Shown piece by piece: positions 8,654 through 17,744 of a DNA stretch of 64,000 nt (position 1 is its first letter; each line of letters starts with the position of its first letter). The position numbers and the translations under genes are program-made. A model generated the notes under the pieces. The model did no database searches. It was not told the DNA's origin and saw only the letters and a list, made by a program, of their open reading frames with translations. The stretch covers positions 6,671,001-6,735,000 of the forward strand of contig NZ_LT607733.1 of NCBI RefSeq assembly GCF_900091445.1, in the 5' to 3' direction. The stretch is from Micromonospora echinofusca. Its GTDB lineage: Bacteria > Actinomycetota > Actinomycetes > Mycobacteriales > Micromonosporaceae.

Positions 8654-9630
8654 ACGCCCCCACCCTCGCCGGCAGCTCCCGCGGCGACACCCTCCGCCGC
8701 CTGCTGGCCGAGCTGGCGCCGGTCGGCGCACCGGCTGCGGAGGTGTCCGAGGCGGTGCTCGCCGCCGGCCCGCGGGTCGGCCTGCCGGACGCCCTCGCGG
8801 TGCTCGAACACGCCTGCGGGGTGCGGCCGCTGCTGGACCTCCTCGCCGGGGCCGTACACCCGACCGTGGCCGCGGTCCGCGCCGGCGATCTGCCCTGCGC
8901 CCTCGCCCTGTTCACCCCGGACGCCACGCTGGCCCTTCCCGTGCCCGGGGTCCGGGCCCGGTCCGGCCCGGCCGGGTTCGTCCTCGACGGTCGCTACCGC
9001 TACGGCAGCCCGGCCGGGGCCGCGCTGCTCGTCGCCGAGGCGGCGGACGGCCCGCGGCTGTGCCTTCTCCGGCACGACGAGCCGGGCGTGCGGATCACCG
9101 GCCCCGACGGGTGGGGCTGGGCCGAACTGACCGGCGTGACCGTCGACCCGGCGCTGGTGTCCGGGCCGGTCTCCTGGCACCCGACGGGCCCGCTGCTGGC
9201 CGTCGTCGACGCCTACGCCTGGGCGTACGCCCCGGTCGCCGCGGCGCACGCCGCGGCGACGGTGGCGCAGCTGCGGCGGGAACTGGCCGACCCGGCCGTC
9301 GGGGTGCTCGCCGCCTCGCAGTACCTCGCCCACGAGCTGACCCGGCTGGACATCGAGTTGGCGCTGTTGTCCTCCGCCGCCCGCTTCGGGCCCCGGCTGC
9401 GCGGCGGGGAGGCCGGCGGCACCGCCGTCGTGGCGGTGCTCACCGCCTGCGCCACCCTCACCCACCGCACCGCGCAGGTCGCCGCCGACTTCGCCACCGG
9501 GTTGGGCGTGCCGGGCGGCGCCGCCGCGGACCCCGCCTGGCGGGTGGCGGTCCAGGCCGCGTTCGGTGGGCGGCGGATGGTCGAGGGTGAGCTGGCGCGC
9601 CGGATGGGCCTGCTGGCGGGGCGGAGCTGA
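8650..9630 (+). CDS. Acyl-CoA dehydrogenase-like protein, shortened and divergent
   Basis: 326 residues, about 60 shorter than typical acyl-CoA dehydrogenases. A helical C-terminal half (repeated Ala/Leu-rich helices and a YLAHELTRLDIELALLSSAA segment) and a degenerate beta domain (FVLDGRYRYGSPAGAALLVA) resemble the family, but the usual N-terminal helical domain is short and the FAD-binding signatures are weak. It may be a catalytically altered dehydrogenase or a partner subunit of the enzyme at 5660-6859. The GTG start overlaps the ACP stop. A distant acyl-CoA dehydrogenase is the best reading, with moderate confidence. Confidence 0.6.
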   Translation: MNAPTLAGSSRGDTLRRLLAELAPVGAPAAEVSEAVLAAGPRVGLPDALAVLEHACGVRPLLDLLAGAVHPTVAAVRAGDLPCALALFTPDATLALPVPGVRARSGPAGFVLDGRYRYGSPAGAALLVAEAADGPRLCLLRHDEPGVRITGPDGWGWAELTGVTVDPALVSGPVSWHPTGPLLAVVDAYAWAYAPVAAAHAAATVAQLRRELADPAVGVLAASQYLAHELTRLDIELALLSSAARFGPRLRGGEAGGTAVVAVLTACATLTHRTAQVAADFATGLGVPGGAAADPAWRVAVQAAFGGRRMVEGELARRMGLLAGRS

Positions 9631-9631
9631 G

Positions 9632-10336
9632 ATGGCCCTGCCCACCGTCGTGTGCGGACGCAACGGCCGGATGGCGAACCTGCTCGCCGGGGCCGTCCGG
9701 GACACCACCGACCTGGCCCTGGCCGGCCGGCTCTGCCTGCGCGACCCGGCGGCACCGCCGGCCGACGGCGTGTTCACCTCGCTCGCCGCGCTACCCGCCG
9801 CGCCCGCCGTGGTGGTCGACTTCACCCACCGGGCCGGCACCGTCCGGCTGCTGCGGGCCGCCGAGGACACCCCGTGCGCGCTCGTCGTCGGTACGAGCGG
9901 CCTCACCGGGACGGACCAGGCGCTACTGCGCCGGGTGGCACGGCGACGGCCCGTCCTTCAGGCGGCGAACTTCAGTGCGGTCATGGCGCTGCTGCGCCGC
10001 TTCGTCGGCGAACTCGCCCAGACCTTGGACGACAGGTGGGACGCCGCCGTCGTGGACGTGCACCATGCCCGCAAGGTGGACGCCCCCAGCGCGACCGCGT
10101 CGGCCCTGGCCCGGGCCTGGGGCGCCACCAGGGCCGCCCCGCCGATCTCCTCGCTGCGGTTCGGTGACGCCGTCAGCGAGCACCGGCTGCTCGCCGGCGG
10201 CGCGGGGGAACAGATCGAACTCGCACACCGGGTCAACGAGCGGTCGGCCTTCGTCCCCGGCGTGCTCGCGGCAGTCCGATTCGCCGGCCGGGCCGCCCCT
10301 GGCCTCTACAGTCTGGAGGACGCGCTGTGCGGCTGA
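9632..10336 (+). CDS. DapB-like (dihydrodipicolinate reductase family) oxidoreductase
   Basis: 234 residues. The N-terminus is a GRNGRMANL nucleotide loop equivalent to the GxxGRMG of DapB. VVDFTH and VVGTSGLTG match the conserved DFT and GTTG segments. The catalytic motif VHHARKVDAPSATA retains the two histidines and the lysine of DapB (E. coli H159/K163 region), but the usual SGTA is SATA. DapB reduces a cyclic imine or dienamine in lysine biosynthesis. Inside a biosynthetic operon it more likely reduces a related imine or enoyl intermediate (inference). Slightly shorter than housekeeping DapB (about 245-270). ATG 9632 immediately follows the upstream stop; the 3' end overlaps the next gene by 10 nt. 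Confidence 0.8.
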   Translation: MALPTVVCGRNGRMANLLAGAVRDTTDLALAGRLCLRDPAAPPADGVFTSLAALPAAPAVVVDFTHRAGTVRLLRAAEDTPCALVVGTSGLTGTDQALLRRVARRRPVLQAANFSAVMALLRRFVGELAQTLDDRWDAAVVDVHHARKVDAPSATASALARAWGATRAAPPISSLRFGDAVSEHRLLAGGAGEQIELAHRVNERSAFVPGVLAAVRFAGRAAPGLYSLEDALCG

Positions 10337-12219
10337 CCCCATCGCACCACCTGCGGGAACTGGTCGTGAGCCTGGCCAAGGAGCGCCCGGACGGGGTGGC
10401 CCTGTGCGCCCCCGGCCGACCCGACCTGTCCTTCGCCGCCCTCGCCCAGCAGGTGCGGGCCACCGGCGAACGGTTGCGCGAGCTGGGTGTCGGCCCGGCG
10501 GACGCGGTGGCGCTGGCCCTGCCCTCGGGGCCCGCCCTGGCCACCACCTTCCTCGCCGTCGCCGGGCAGGCCCGGTGCGTGCCGCTCAACCCGGCGCACT
10601 CGGCGGAGGAGTTCGCCGACTACCTCCACCGCACCGCCGCCCGCGCGGTGGTGGTGCCGGCCGGCGCGGCCGGCACCGCCGCCACCGCCGCGGCACGCGA
10701 ACTGGGGGTCCGGACCCTGGAACTGGTGACCCGTCCGGGCGAGCCGGCGGGCGTCGGGACGCTGGTCGGGCAGGCCGTCGACCGGCCGGCGGCCGACCGG
10801 CCCGGACACCCGGACGACGTCGCCCTGCTGCTGTTCACCTCCGGCACGATCGCCCGGCCCCGGATGGTGCCGCTCACCCACACCAACCTGCTCACGGCGG
10901 CCCGCAACACGGCCGGGGCGTTGCGGCTGGCGCCGACCGACCGCTGCCTGAACGTGATGCCGCTGTTCCACGCGCACGGCCTGACCAGCACCCTGCTCGC
11001 CAGCCTCGTCCGGGGGGCGTCGGTGGTCTGCCCGCCCGGCTTCGACGCCGCCGCGTTCTTCGACCAGCTCGACGAGTTCTCGCCCACCTGGTACACGGCC
11101 GTCCCCGCCATGCACCGGGCGGTGCTGGACGCCGCCGCGAGCACCGGTCGGCGGCCGGCCGCCCGGCTGCGCTTCGTCCGCTCGGCCTCCGCCCCCCTGC
11201 CGGACACCGTGCTGGACCAGCTGGAAGGGCTGTTCGCCGCGCCGGTGGTCGAGGGGTACGGGATGACCGAGGCGGCCTCCCTGGTGACCTGCAACCCGCT
11301 GCCCCCGGGCGAGCGCCGGCGCGGGTCGGTCGGGCTGCCGGTGGGCGAGCCGGTCCGGGTGCTCGACCCGGCGGGTCGTCCGGTGCCGGTGGGCACCCCC
11401 GGCGAGATAGCGATCCGCGGCGCCAACGTCACCGCCGGGTACGCCGACGACCCGGCGGCCAACGCCACGGCGTTCGCGGACGGCTGGCTGCGTACCGGCG
11501 ACTACGGCCACCTCGACGAGGACGGCTACCTGTACGTGGTCGGCCGGGTCAAGGAGATCATCAACCGGGGCGGCTCGAAGGTGTCGCCCGCCGAGGTGGA
11601 CCAGGCCCTCGCCGGGCATCCCGATCTCGCCGAGGCCGCTGCCTTCGCCCTGCCCCATCCGACGCTGGGGGAGGACGTGGCGGTGGCGGTGGTGCCCCGT
11701 GCCGGGGCGAGCGTACGCGAGCAGGAGGTGCGGGAGTTCGCCGCGCGGCGGCTGATCGCACACAAGGTTCCCGGCCGCGTCTTCGTGGTGGCCTCCCTGC
11801 CCCGCAACGCCGTCGGCAAGGTGCAGCGGCTGCGGCTCACCGAGCGGCACACCCCGGCCGGGCGCGGGCCGGCGGTGGCCACGGGCACCGACCTGGAGCG
11901 CCGGATCGCCGCGATCTGGGCCGCCGTGCTCGGAACCGACCGGCCCGGCGCCACCGAGAACTTCTTCGACCTCGGCGGCGACTCGCTGCGGCTCGCCCAG
12001 GTCGCCGAGCGGCTCCGCGTCGAGCTGGGCCGGGAGGTGCCCGTGCCGGTGCTGCTGATGCACCCGACCGTACGCGGGCTCGCCACGCACCTGAGCGGGG
12101 ACGGCGGGGCCGACCCGCCGCCGGTCGCCGAGCAGCGCCGGCGGCACGACGGCCGCGACCGGCTGCTGCGCCAGCGGCGCGGCCACGGCGCCGCCGCACC
12201 GGCAGGGGAGGCCGGCTGA
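10327..12219 (+). CDS. AMP ligase-acyl carrier protein didomain
   Basis: 630 residues. Residues ~1-510 are an acyl-CoA synthetase-type adenylating domain: LFTSGTIARPRMVPLTH phosphate loop (a variant, with Ile-Ala in place of Thr-Gly), EGYGMTEA, TGDYGHLDEDGYLYVVGR, and catalytic lysine RNAVGKVQRLRL. Residues ~555-625 are a carrier domain with the serine in DLGGDSLRLAQV. The ligase probably loads its own carrier domain, which may pass the acyl group to the PKS encoded immediately downstream, i.e. act as a loading module (inference). GTG start lies inside the end of the DapB-like gene; the stop overlaps the PKS ATG (TGATG). Confidence 0.88.
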   Translation: MRLTPSHHLRELVVSLAKERPDGVALCAPGRPDLSFAALAQQVRATGERLRELGVGPADAVALALPSGPALATTFLAVAGQARCVPLNPAHSAEEFADYLHRTAARAVVVPAGAAGTAATAAARELGVRTLELVTRPGEPAGVGTLVGQAVDRPAADRPGHPDDVALLLFTSGTIARPRMVPLTHTNLLTAARNTAGALRLAPTDRCLNVMPLFHAHGLTSTLLASLVRGASVVCPPGFDAAAFFDQLDEFSPTWYTAVPAMHRAVLDAAASTGRRPAARLRFVRSASAPLPDTVLDQLEGLFAAPVVEGYGMTEAASLVTCNPLPPGERRRGSVGLPVGEPVRVLDPAGRPVPVGTPGEIAIRGANVTAGYADDPAANATAFADGWLRTGDYGHLDEDGYLYVVGRVKEIINRGGSKVSPAEVDQALAGHPDLAEAAAFALPHPTLGEDVAVAVVPRAGASVREQEVREFAARRLIAHKVPGRVFVVASLPRNAVGKVQRLRLTERHTPAGRGPAVATGTDLERRIAAIWAAVLGTDRPGATENFFDLGGDSLRLAQVAERLRVELGREVPVPVLLMHPTVRGLATHLSGDGGADPPPVAEQRRRHDGRDRLLRQRRGHGAAAPAGEAG

Positions 12220-15200
12220 TGGCGACCGGCCTGGAGATCGCGATCATCGGGATGGCCTGCCGCTTCCCGGGCGCCGACAACCCGGAGCAGTTCTGGCGCA
12301 ACCTGCGCGACGGCGTCGAGTCGATCAGCCACTTCGACGCGGCGGAGCTGGCCGACGCCGGGGTGCCCGACCAGGCGCTCGCCGACCCCGGGTACGTCCG
12401 GGCGCAGGCGGTGCTGCCGGACAGCGACCGGTTCGACGCCGAGTTCTTCGGCATCAACCCGAAGGAGGCGGACCTCATGGATCCGCAGCAGCGGGTCCTG
12501 CTGGAGTGCGCCTGGACTGCCCTGGAGGACGCCGGCTACGACCCGGACCGGGTCGACGGGCCGGTGGGCGTCTACGCCGGTACCTACTACAACTCCTACC
12601 TGCCGCTGCTGCCACCGACGGACGACGTGGCGGAGCAGTTCGCCCGCAACATCGCCAACGAGAAGGACTACGTGGCGACCCGGCTGGCGTACAAGCTGAA
12701 CCTGACCGGACCGGCGGTGACCGTCCAGACCGCGTGCTCGACCTCGCTGGTGGCGGTGCACCAGGCCGCGCAGGCGCTGCTCGCCGGCTCCTGCGACCTG
12801 GCGCTGGCCGGTGGCGCCACCGTCCGCGCCGAGCAGGTGGTGGGTTACCCGTACCAGCCGGGCGGGATCTTCTCCTCCGACGGGCACTGCCGGGCCTTCG
12901 ACGACGCCGCCGAGGGCACCGTGCCCGGCAACGGTGTCGGTGTCGTGGTGCTCAAGCGGCTGGAGGACGCGCTCGCCGACGGCGACACCGTGTACGCGGT
13001 GATCCGCGGCTCGGCCATCGGCAACGACGGCGGCGAGCGTGCCGGCTTCACGGCCCCCGGCGTGGCGGGGCAGGCCCGGGTGATCGCCGCCGCGTACGCG
13101 GCGGCCGAGGTGGACCCGGCGACGGTCGGCTACGTCGAGGCGCACGGCAGCGCCACCCGCCTGGGCGACCCGATCGAGGTCGAGGCGCTGACCCGGGTGT
13201 TCGGCCCGGCCGGCGCGGACGGCTGCGCGATCGGCTCGGTCAAGACCAACATCGGGCACACCCATGCGGCGGCCGGCGTCGCCGGACTGATCAAGGCGGT
13301 GCAGGCGCTGCGGCACGGGCAGATCCCGCCCAGCCTGCACCACGAACGGCCGAACCGTGCCATCGACTTCGGGGCGACCCCCTTCGTGGTGAGCACCCGG
13401 CTGACCGCCTTCCCCCGGCGCGACCATCCCCGCCGGGCCGGGGTCAGCTCCTTCGGCATGGGCGGCACCGGTGCCCATGTGGTGCTGGAGGAGGCGCCGG
13501 CGGCCCCGCCGCCGTCACCGGCTCCGCCGGGCCCCCGGCTGCTCACGCTCTCCGCCCGCAGCGCCCCGGCGTTGGAGGAGCGGACCGACGCGCTCGCCGC
13601 GTACCTCGCCGAGCGTGCCGAGACGGACCTCGCGGCGGTGGCGCACACCCTCTGGCAGGGACGGCATCCCTTCGGCCACCGGCGGGTCGTGGTCGCCGCC
13701 GACCCGGCGGAGGCCGCCGCCGCGCTCACCGCCCGCGATCCGCGCCGGGTGGTCACCGGCGCGCCAGGCGACGCCCGGCCGGACGTCGCGTTCCTGGTAC
13801 CGGGGGTGGGCGACCAGCGCCGAGGGCTCGGGTACGAGCTGTATCGCACCCAGCCGGCCTACCGCTCCGCCGTCGACGAGTGCGCCGAGTTGCTCGCGCC
13901 GCTGCTCGGCCGGGACGTTCGGGCCCTGCTGCACCCCACGTCGGGCGCGCCGGCGGCCGGCCCGGCGGACCTGCGGCGGCTGCTGGGGCGCGGCGCACCC
14001 GGGGGCGGCGGGGAACCGGACCCGCTGCACCGCACCCGCTACGCCCAGCCGGCCGCCTTCGTCGTCGGCTACGCGCTGGCCCGCCTGTGGGCCGCCCACG
14101 GCGTACAGCCCGCCGTGTTGATCGGCTACAGCCTCGGCGAGTACGTGGCGGCCTGCCTGGCCGGCGTGTTCACGCTGCCCGACGCGTTGGGCCTCGTGGT
14201 GCGCCGGGCGCAGCTCATCGACCGGCTGCCGGTCGGTGCGATGCTCGCCGTACCGGCCGCCGAGACCGAGGTCGTGGCCGACCTGGTGCCCGGGGTGCAC
14301 GTGGCGGCGGTCAACGGTCCGACCCTGTGCGTGCTGGCCGGCGCGCCGGACGCGGTGGCCGAGGTCGAGCGGCGCCTGCTCGCCGCTGGCCGGGCCGTGC
14401 GGCGGCTGCCCACCAGCCACGCCTTCCACACCCCACTGATGGATCCGGTCGCCGAGGAGTTCGGCGACCTGGTCGCCTCGGTGGCCCGGCGCCCACCGAC
14501 CGTGCCGTACGTGTCCAACGTGACCGGCACCTGGGTCACCGGCGACGAGGCCACCGACCCGGAATTCTGGGTGGCCCACCTGCGCCGGCCCGTCCGGTTC
14601 GCCGACGGTGTCGCCGAGCTGTGCCGGGATCCCGACCGGATGCTCGTCGAGCTGGGCCCGGGGCAGGCCCTGGGCAGCCTCGCCGCGCAGGCGCGCCCCG
14701 CAGCCACCCCGGTGCCCGCGCCGACGGTGTCGAGCCTGCCGGGCGTCTTCGACCGGGACTCCGAGCCCGCCCACTTCCTGCGGGCCGCCGGCCGGCTCTG
14801 GTCGGCGGGGGTGGCGCTTACCCCACCCGTCCCGGCGGCCCGTCCGCCACGCCGGGTGCCGCTGCCCACGTATCCCTTCCAGCGCCGGCGGCACTGGGCG
14901 GCGGTGCCGGCCGGGTCGCGGCCCCATCAGGCGACGCCCGCGCTGACCCGCCGCCGCGACGTGGCGGACTTCTTCCAGGTGCCGGCCTGGCGGATGCTGC
15001 CGCCACGCGCGAGGCGCGACGCCGCGACGAGCACCGGGCACTGGCTGCTCCTCGTCGACGACGAGGGTCTCGGCGCGGCCCTCGCCGCCCGGGTGGCGCC
15101 GGCCGCCGACTCGGTGACCGTGGTGCGGCGCGCCGACCACGACGGCCCCCGGCTGCGGCGGATCGCCGACGACCGGTACGCGATGCCGGCGGCGGACGGG

Positions 15201-17741
15201 GACTATCCGGAACTCCTCGCCGAGCTGGCCCGGACCGGTCGGCGGCCGGACCGGATCGTGCACCTGTGGACGGTCGGCATCGGCCCGGACACCGGCGAAC
15301 GGGACGCCACCGAGCGGGGTTTCGGCAGCCTGCTCCCGCTCGCCCGGGCGCTCGCCGGCCGTCCCGGCGACGAACTGGTGGACCTCACCGTGGTCACCGC
15401 CGACCTGCGCCGGGTGACCGGCACGGAGACCGGGTCGCCGCTGGCCGCGACGGCGCTCGGCGTGTGCCTGGTGCTTCCGCTGGAACATCCGCACCTGCGG
15501 TGCCGCGCGCTCGACGTCACCCTGGCCGGCGGCGAGCCGGCGGAGGTCGCCGCCACGCTCCACGAGGAACTGTGCGACCCGGCCGGCCCGACCACCGTCG
15601 TCCTGCGCGGGCGGCACCGTTTCGGCCCGACCTACCCGACGGTGCCGCTGCCCCCGGCACCCGACCGCGCCCCCGGCGGCGGCTACCTGGTGACCGGCGG
15701 GCTGGGTGGGATCGGCCTGTCCATCGCCCGTGAACTGGCCCGGACCGAGAACGCCGGCCTGGCCCTGCTGTCCCGTACCGCGCTGCCGCCCCGGCAGCGG
15801 TGGGACGAGTGGCTGGCCAGCCGCCCCACGGACGCGACGGCCGAGCGGATCCGGGCCGTCCGCGAGCTGGAGCGCCTCGGCGCCCGGGTGGCGGTGCTGA
15901 CCGCCGACGTCACCGACCCGGGCCAGCTCCAGGAGGCGGCACGACGCGCGGTCGCCGCGCTCGGCCCGGTGCACACGGTGGTGCACGCCGCCGGGGTGGC
16001 CGGTGGTGGCCTGCTCCAGCTCAAGGAGCCGGCTGTCGCGGCCCGGGTGCTGGCGCCCAAGCTGCGGGGTGGGCTCGCCGTGGTGGACCTGGCCCGGCGC
16101 ATCGGTGCCCGCACGGTGGTGCTGTGCTCCTCCACGCTGTCGCTGAGCGGCGGGATCGGGCAGGTCGACTACGTGGCCGCGAACGCCTTCCTCGACGCCC
16201 TCGCCCAGCACGCCGCCGACCGGCCCGGACCCAAGGTCGTGTCGGTCAACTGGGACGCCTGGCAGGAGGTCGGGATGGCGCAGCGGCACCTCGCCGGCAC
16301 CGAGCCGGTCGCCGGGCCGACGCGGCCGGTGGACCATCCGCTGCTGCACACCCGTGGCGAGCCCGCCGACGGGCACGCCGTGTACGAGGCGACCGTGGAC
16401 GCCACCGACTCCTGGCTGGTGGACGAGCACCGGATGCTCGGCGACGCGGTGGTGCCCGGTACCGGCCACCTGGAGCTGGCACGCGCGGCGTACGCCGACT
16501 TCGCCGGTGCGGGCCCGGTCGTCCTGTCGGACGTGCGGTTCCACACCCCGGCCGTGCTGGGCCGGGCGGGCCGGCGGGAGCTGCGGGTGGTCCTCGACGG
16601 GGCGGGCGAGCCGGTCGGGTTCACCGTGGCCAGCCCGCACCCACGGGCGGGGACCGCGCACGGGCCGACCTGGCAGGTGCACGCCACCGGCCAGGTGGCG
16701 GCGCTGACCGACGACCCGCCACCGGACCGGCCCGTCGAGCGGCTCATCGCCGACGGCCGGCTGCGGGACCTCGGCCGGCCCGAGCCGGTCGAGCTGATGG
16801 GCTTCGGCGGGCGCTCCCGGTGCCTGCACCGGGTGTGGCAGGGCGAGCGGGAGGCGCTGGCCGAGCTGGTCCTGCCCGACCGGTACGCCGACGACCTCGT
16901 CCGGATGCAGCTGCACCCGTCGCTGATGGACCTGGCCGCCGGCTTCGTGGGAACCCACCTGGCCGAGACGTTCCGCATCCCGATCTCGTACGGGCGGCTG
17001 CGGTGCTGGCGACCCCTGCCCCGGCGCGTGTTCAGCCACCACGTGTACCGGGAGGACGACCGGCCGGACCGGGAGACGTCCACCGCCCAGATCACCCTCT
17101 ACGACGCTGCCGGGCGGGTGCTCGTGCGGATCGACGACTTCGTCCTGAAGCGGGTCGCCGACCTGCGGCGGACCTTGGACGCCGCCCGTACCGGCAGCGG
17201 CCCGGAGATCGGCGGGTTCCGGCTCCCGGGCCCCCCGACGGTCGGGGGCGCGGGGCTGCTCGGCGCGCACCTCGCCACCGGCCTGCGGCCTGCCGAGGGC
17301 GCCGACGCCTTCCGCCGGCTGCTCGCCGCCGACGTCGGCCCGCAGGTGGCGGTGGTGGCCAAGGACCTCGACGCGGTGTTCGCCGACATCGCCGGTCGCC
17401 GGGGGGCCGAGGCGGTGGCGCAGCGGCCACCGGCGCACCCCCGACCGGCGCTGGGCACGCCGTACCGGGCGCCCGGCGACGCGGTGGAGGCGCGCCTTGT
17501 CGACATCTGGCACGACCTGCTCGGCGTGGAGCAGGTCGGGGTCGACGACGACTTCTTCGAGCTGGGCGGGCACTCCCTGCTCGGGCTGGAGATGGTCAAC
17601 CGGATCGGCCGCGAGCTGGGGCTGAGCGTGCCGCTGAGCGTGCTGTTCGAGGCGCGCACCGTCGCCGAGTTGGCCGACGTGCTCCGCCGGGAGCCGGCGC
17701 CGGCCGGCCCGGCCGTACTGACCGAGAGCCGAGGAGGATGA
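12219..17741 (+). CDS. Type I polyketide synthase module, KS-AT-KR-DH-ACP
   Basis: 1840 residues. KS (about 5-425): active Cys ~173 in TACSTS, His motifs EAHGSATRLGDP and NIGHTHAAAG. AT (about 520-825): nucleophile Ser ~638 in GYSLGE and a HAFH specificity motif usually linked to malonyl units. Then a structural KR half and an active-looking KR (TGGLGGIG near 1159, Tyr ~1317 in VDYVAANAFLDA). DH (about 1370-1640): H in HRMLGDAVVP near 1404, D in HPSLMD near 1570. ACP Ser ~1786 in GGHSL. KR before DH is not the common modular order. Not an enediyne PKSE: the ACP is C-terminal and there is no fused PPTase. Probably extends the unit loaded by the upstream didomain, possibly with hydroxymalonyl-ACP. 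Confidence 0.95.
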   Translation: MATGLEIAIIGMACRFPGADNPEQFWRNLRDGVESISHFDAAELADAGVPDQALADPGYVRAQAVLPDSDRFDAEFFGINPKEADLMDPQQRVLLECAWTALEDAGYDPDRVDGPVGVYAGTYYNSYLPLLPPTDDVAEQFARNIANEKDYVATRLAYKLNLTGPAVTVQTACSTSLVAVHQAAQALLAGSCDLALAGGATVRAEQVVGYPYQPGGIFSSDGHCRAFDDAAEGTVPGNGVGVVVLKRLEDALADGDTVYAVIRGSAIGNDGGERAGFTAPGVAGQARVIAAAYAAAEVDPATVGYVEAHGSATRLGDPIEVEALTRVFGPAGADGCAIGSVKTNIGHTHAAAGVAGLIKAVQALRHGQIPPSLHHERPNRAIDFGATPFVVSTRLTAFPRRDHPRRAGVSSFGMGGTGAHVVLEEAPAAPPPSPAPPGPRLLTLSARSAPALEERTDALAAYLAERAETDLAAVAHTLWQGRHPFGHRRVVVAADPAEAAAALTARDPRRVVTGAPGDARPDVAFLVPGVGDQRRGLGYELYRTQPAYRSAVDECAELLAPLLGRDVRALLHPTSGAPAAGPADLRRLLGRGAPGGGGEPDPLHRTRYAQPAAFVVGYALARLWAAHGVQPAVLIGYSLGEYVAACLAGVFTLPDALGLVVRRAQLIDRLPVGAMLAVPAAETEVVADLVPGVHVAAVNGPTLCVLAGAPDAVAEVERRLLAAGRAVRRLPTSHAFHTPLMDPVAEEFGDLVASVARRPPTVPYVSNVTGTWVTGDEATDPEFWVAHLRRPVRFADGVAELCRDPDRMLVELGPGQALGSLAAQARPAATPVPAPTVSSLPGVFDRDSEPAHFLRAAGRLWSAGVALTPPVPAARPPRRVPLPTYPFQRRRHWAAVPAGSRPHQATPALTRRRDVADFFQVPAWRMLPPRARRDAATSTGHWLLLVDDEGLGAALAARVAPAADSVTVVRRADHDGPRLRRIADDRYAMPAADGDYPELLAELARTGRRPDRIVHLWTVGIGPDTGERDATERGFGSLLPLARALAGRPGDELVDLTVVTADLRRVTGTETGSPLAATALGVCLVLPLEHPHLRCRALDVTLAGGEPAEVAATLHEELCDPAGPTTVVLRGRHRFGPTYPTVPLPPAPDRAPGGGYLVTGGLGGIGLSIARELARTENAGLALLSRTALPPRQRWDEWLASRPTDATAERIRAVRELERLGARVAVLTADVTDPGQLQEAARRAVAALGPVHTVVHAAGVAGGGLLQLKEPAVAARVLAPKLRGGLAVVDLARRIGARTVVLCSSTLSLSGGIGQVDYVAANAFLDALAQHAADRPGPKVVSVNWDAWQEVGMAQRHLAGTEPVAGPTRPVDHPLLHTRGEPADGHAVYEATVDATDSWLVDEHRMLGDAVVPGTGHLELARAAYADFAGAGPVVLSDVRFHTPAVLGRAGRRELRVVLDGAGEPVGFTVASPHPRAGTAHGPTWQVHATGQVAALTDDPPPDRPVERLIADGRLRDLGRPEPVELMGFGGRSRCLHRVWQGEREALAELVLPDRYADDLVRMQLHPSLMDLAAGFVGTHLAETFRIPISYGRLRCWRPLPRRVFSHHVYREDDRPDRETSTAQITLYDAAGRVLVRIDDFVLKRVADLRRTLDAARTGSGPEIGGFRLPGPPTVGGAGLLGAHLATGLRPAEGADAFRRLLAADVGPQVAVVAKDLDAVFADIAGRRGAEAVAQRPPAHPRPALGTPYRAPGDAVEARLVDIWHDLLGVEQVGVDDDFFELGGHSLLGLEMVNRIGRELGLSVPLSVLFEARTVAELADVLRREPAPAGPAVLTESRGG

Positions 17742-17744
17742 CCG

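Noticed and set aside
12219..17741. PKS as an enediyne PKSE
   Set aside because: PKSE has KS-AT-ACP-KR-DH and a fused PPTase. Here the ACP is C-terminal and the PPTase is a separate gene at 3.2-3.9 kb.
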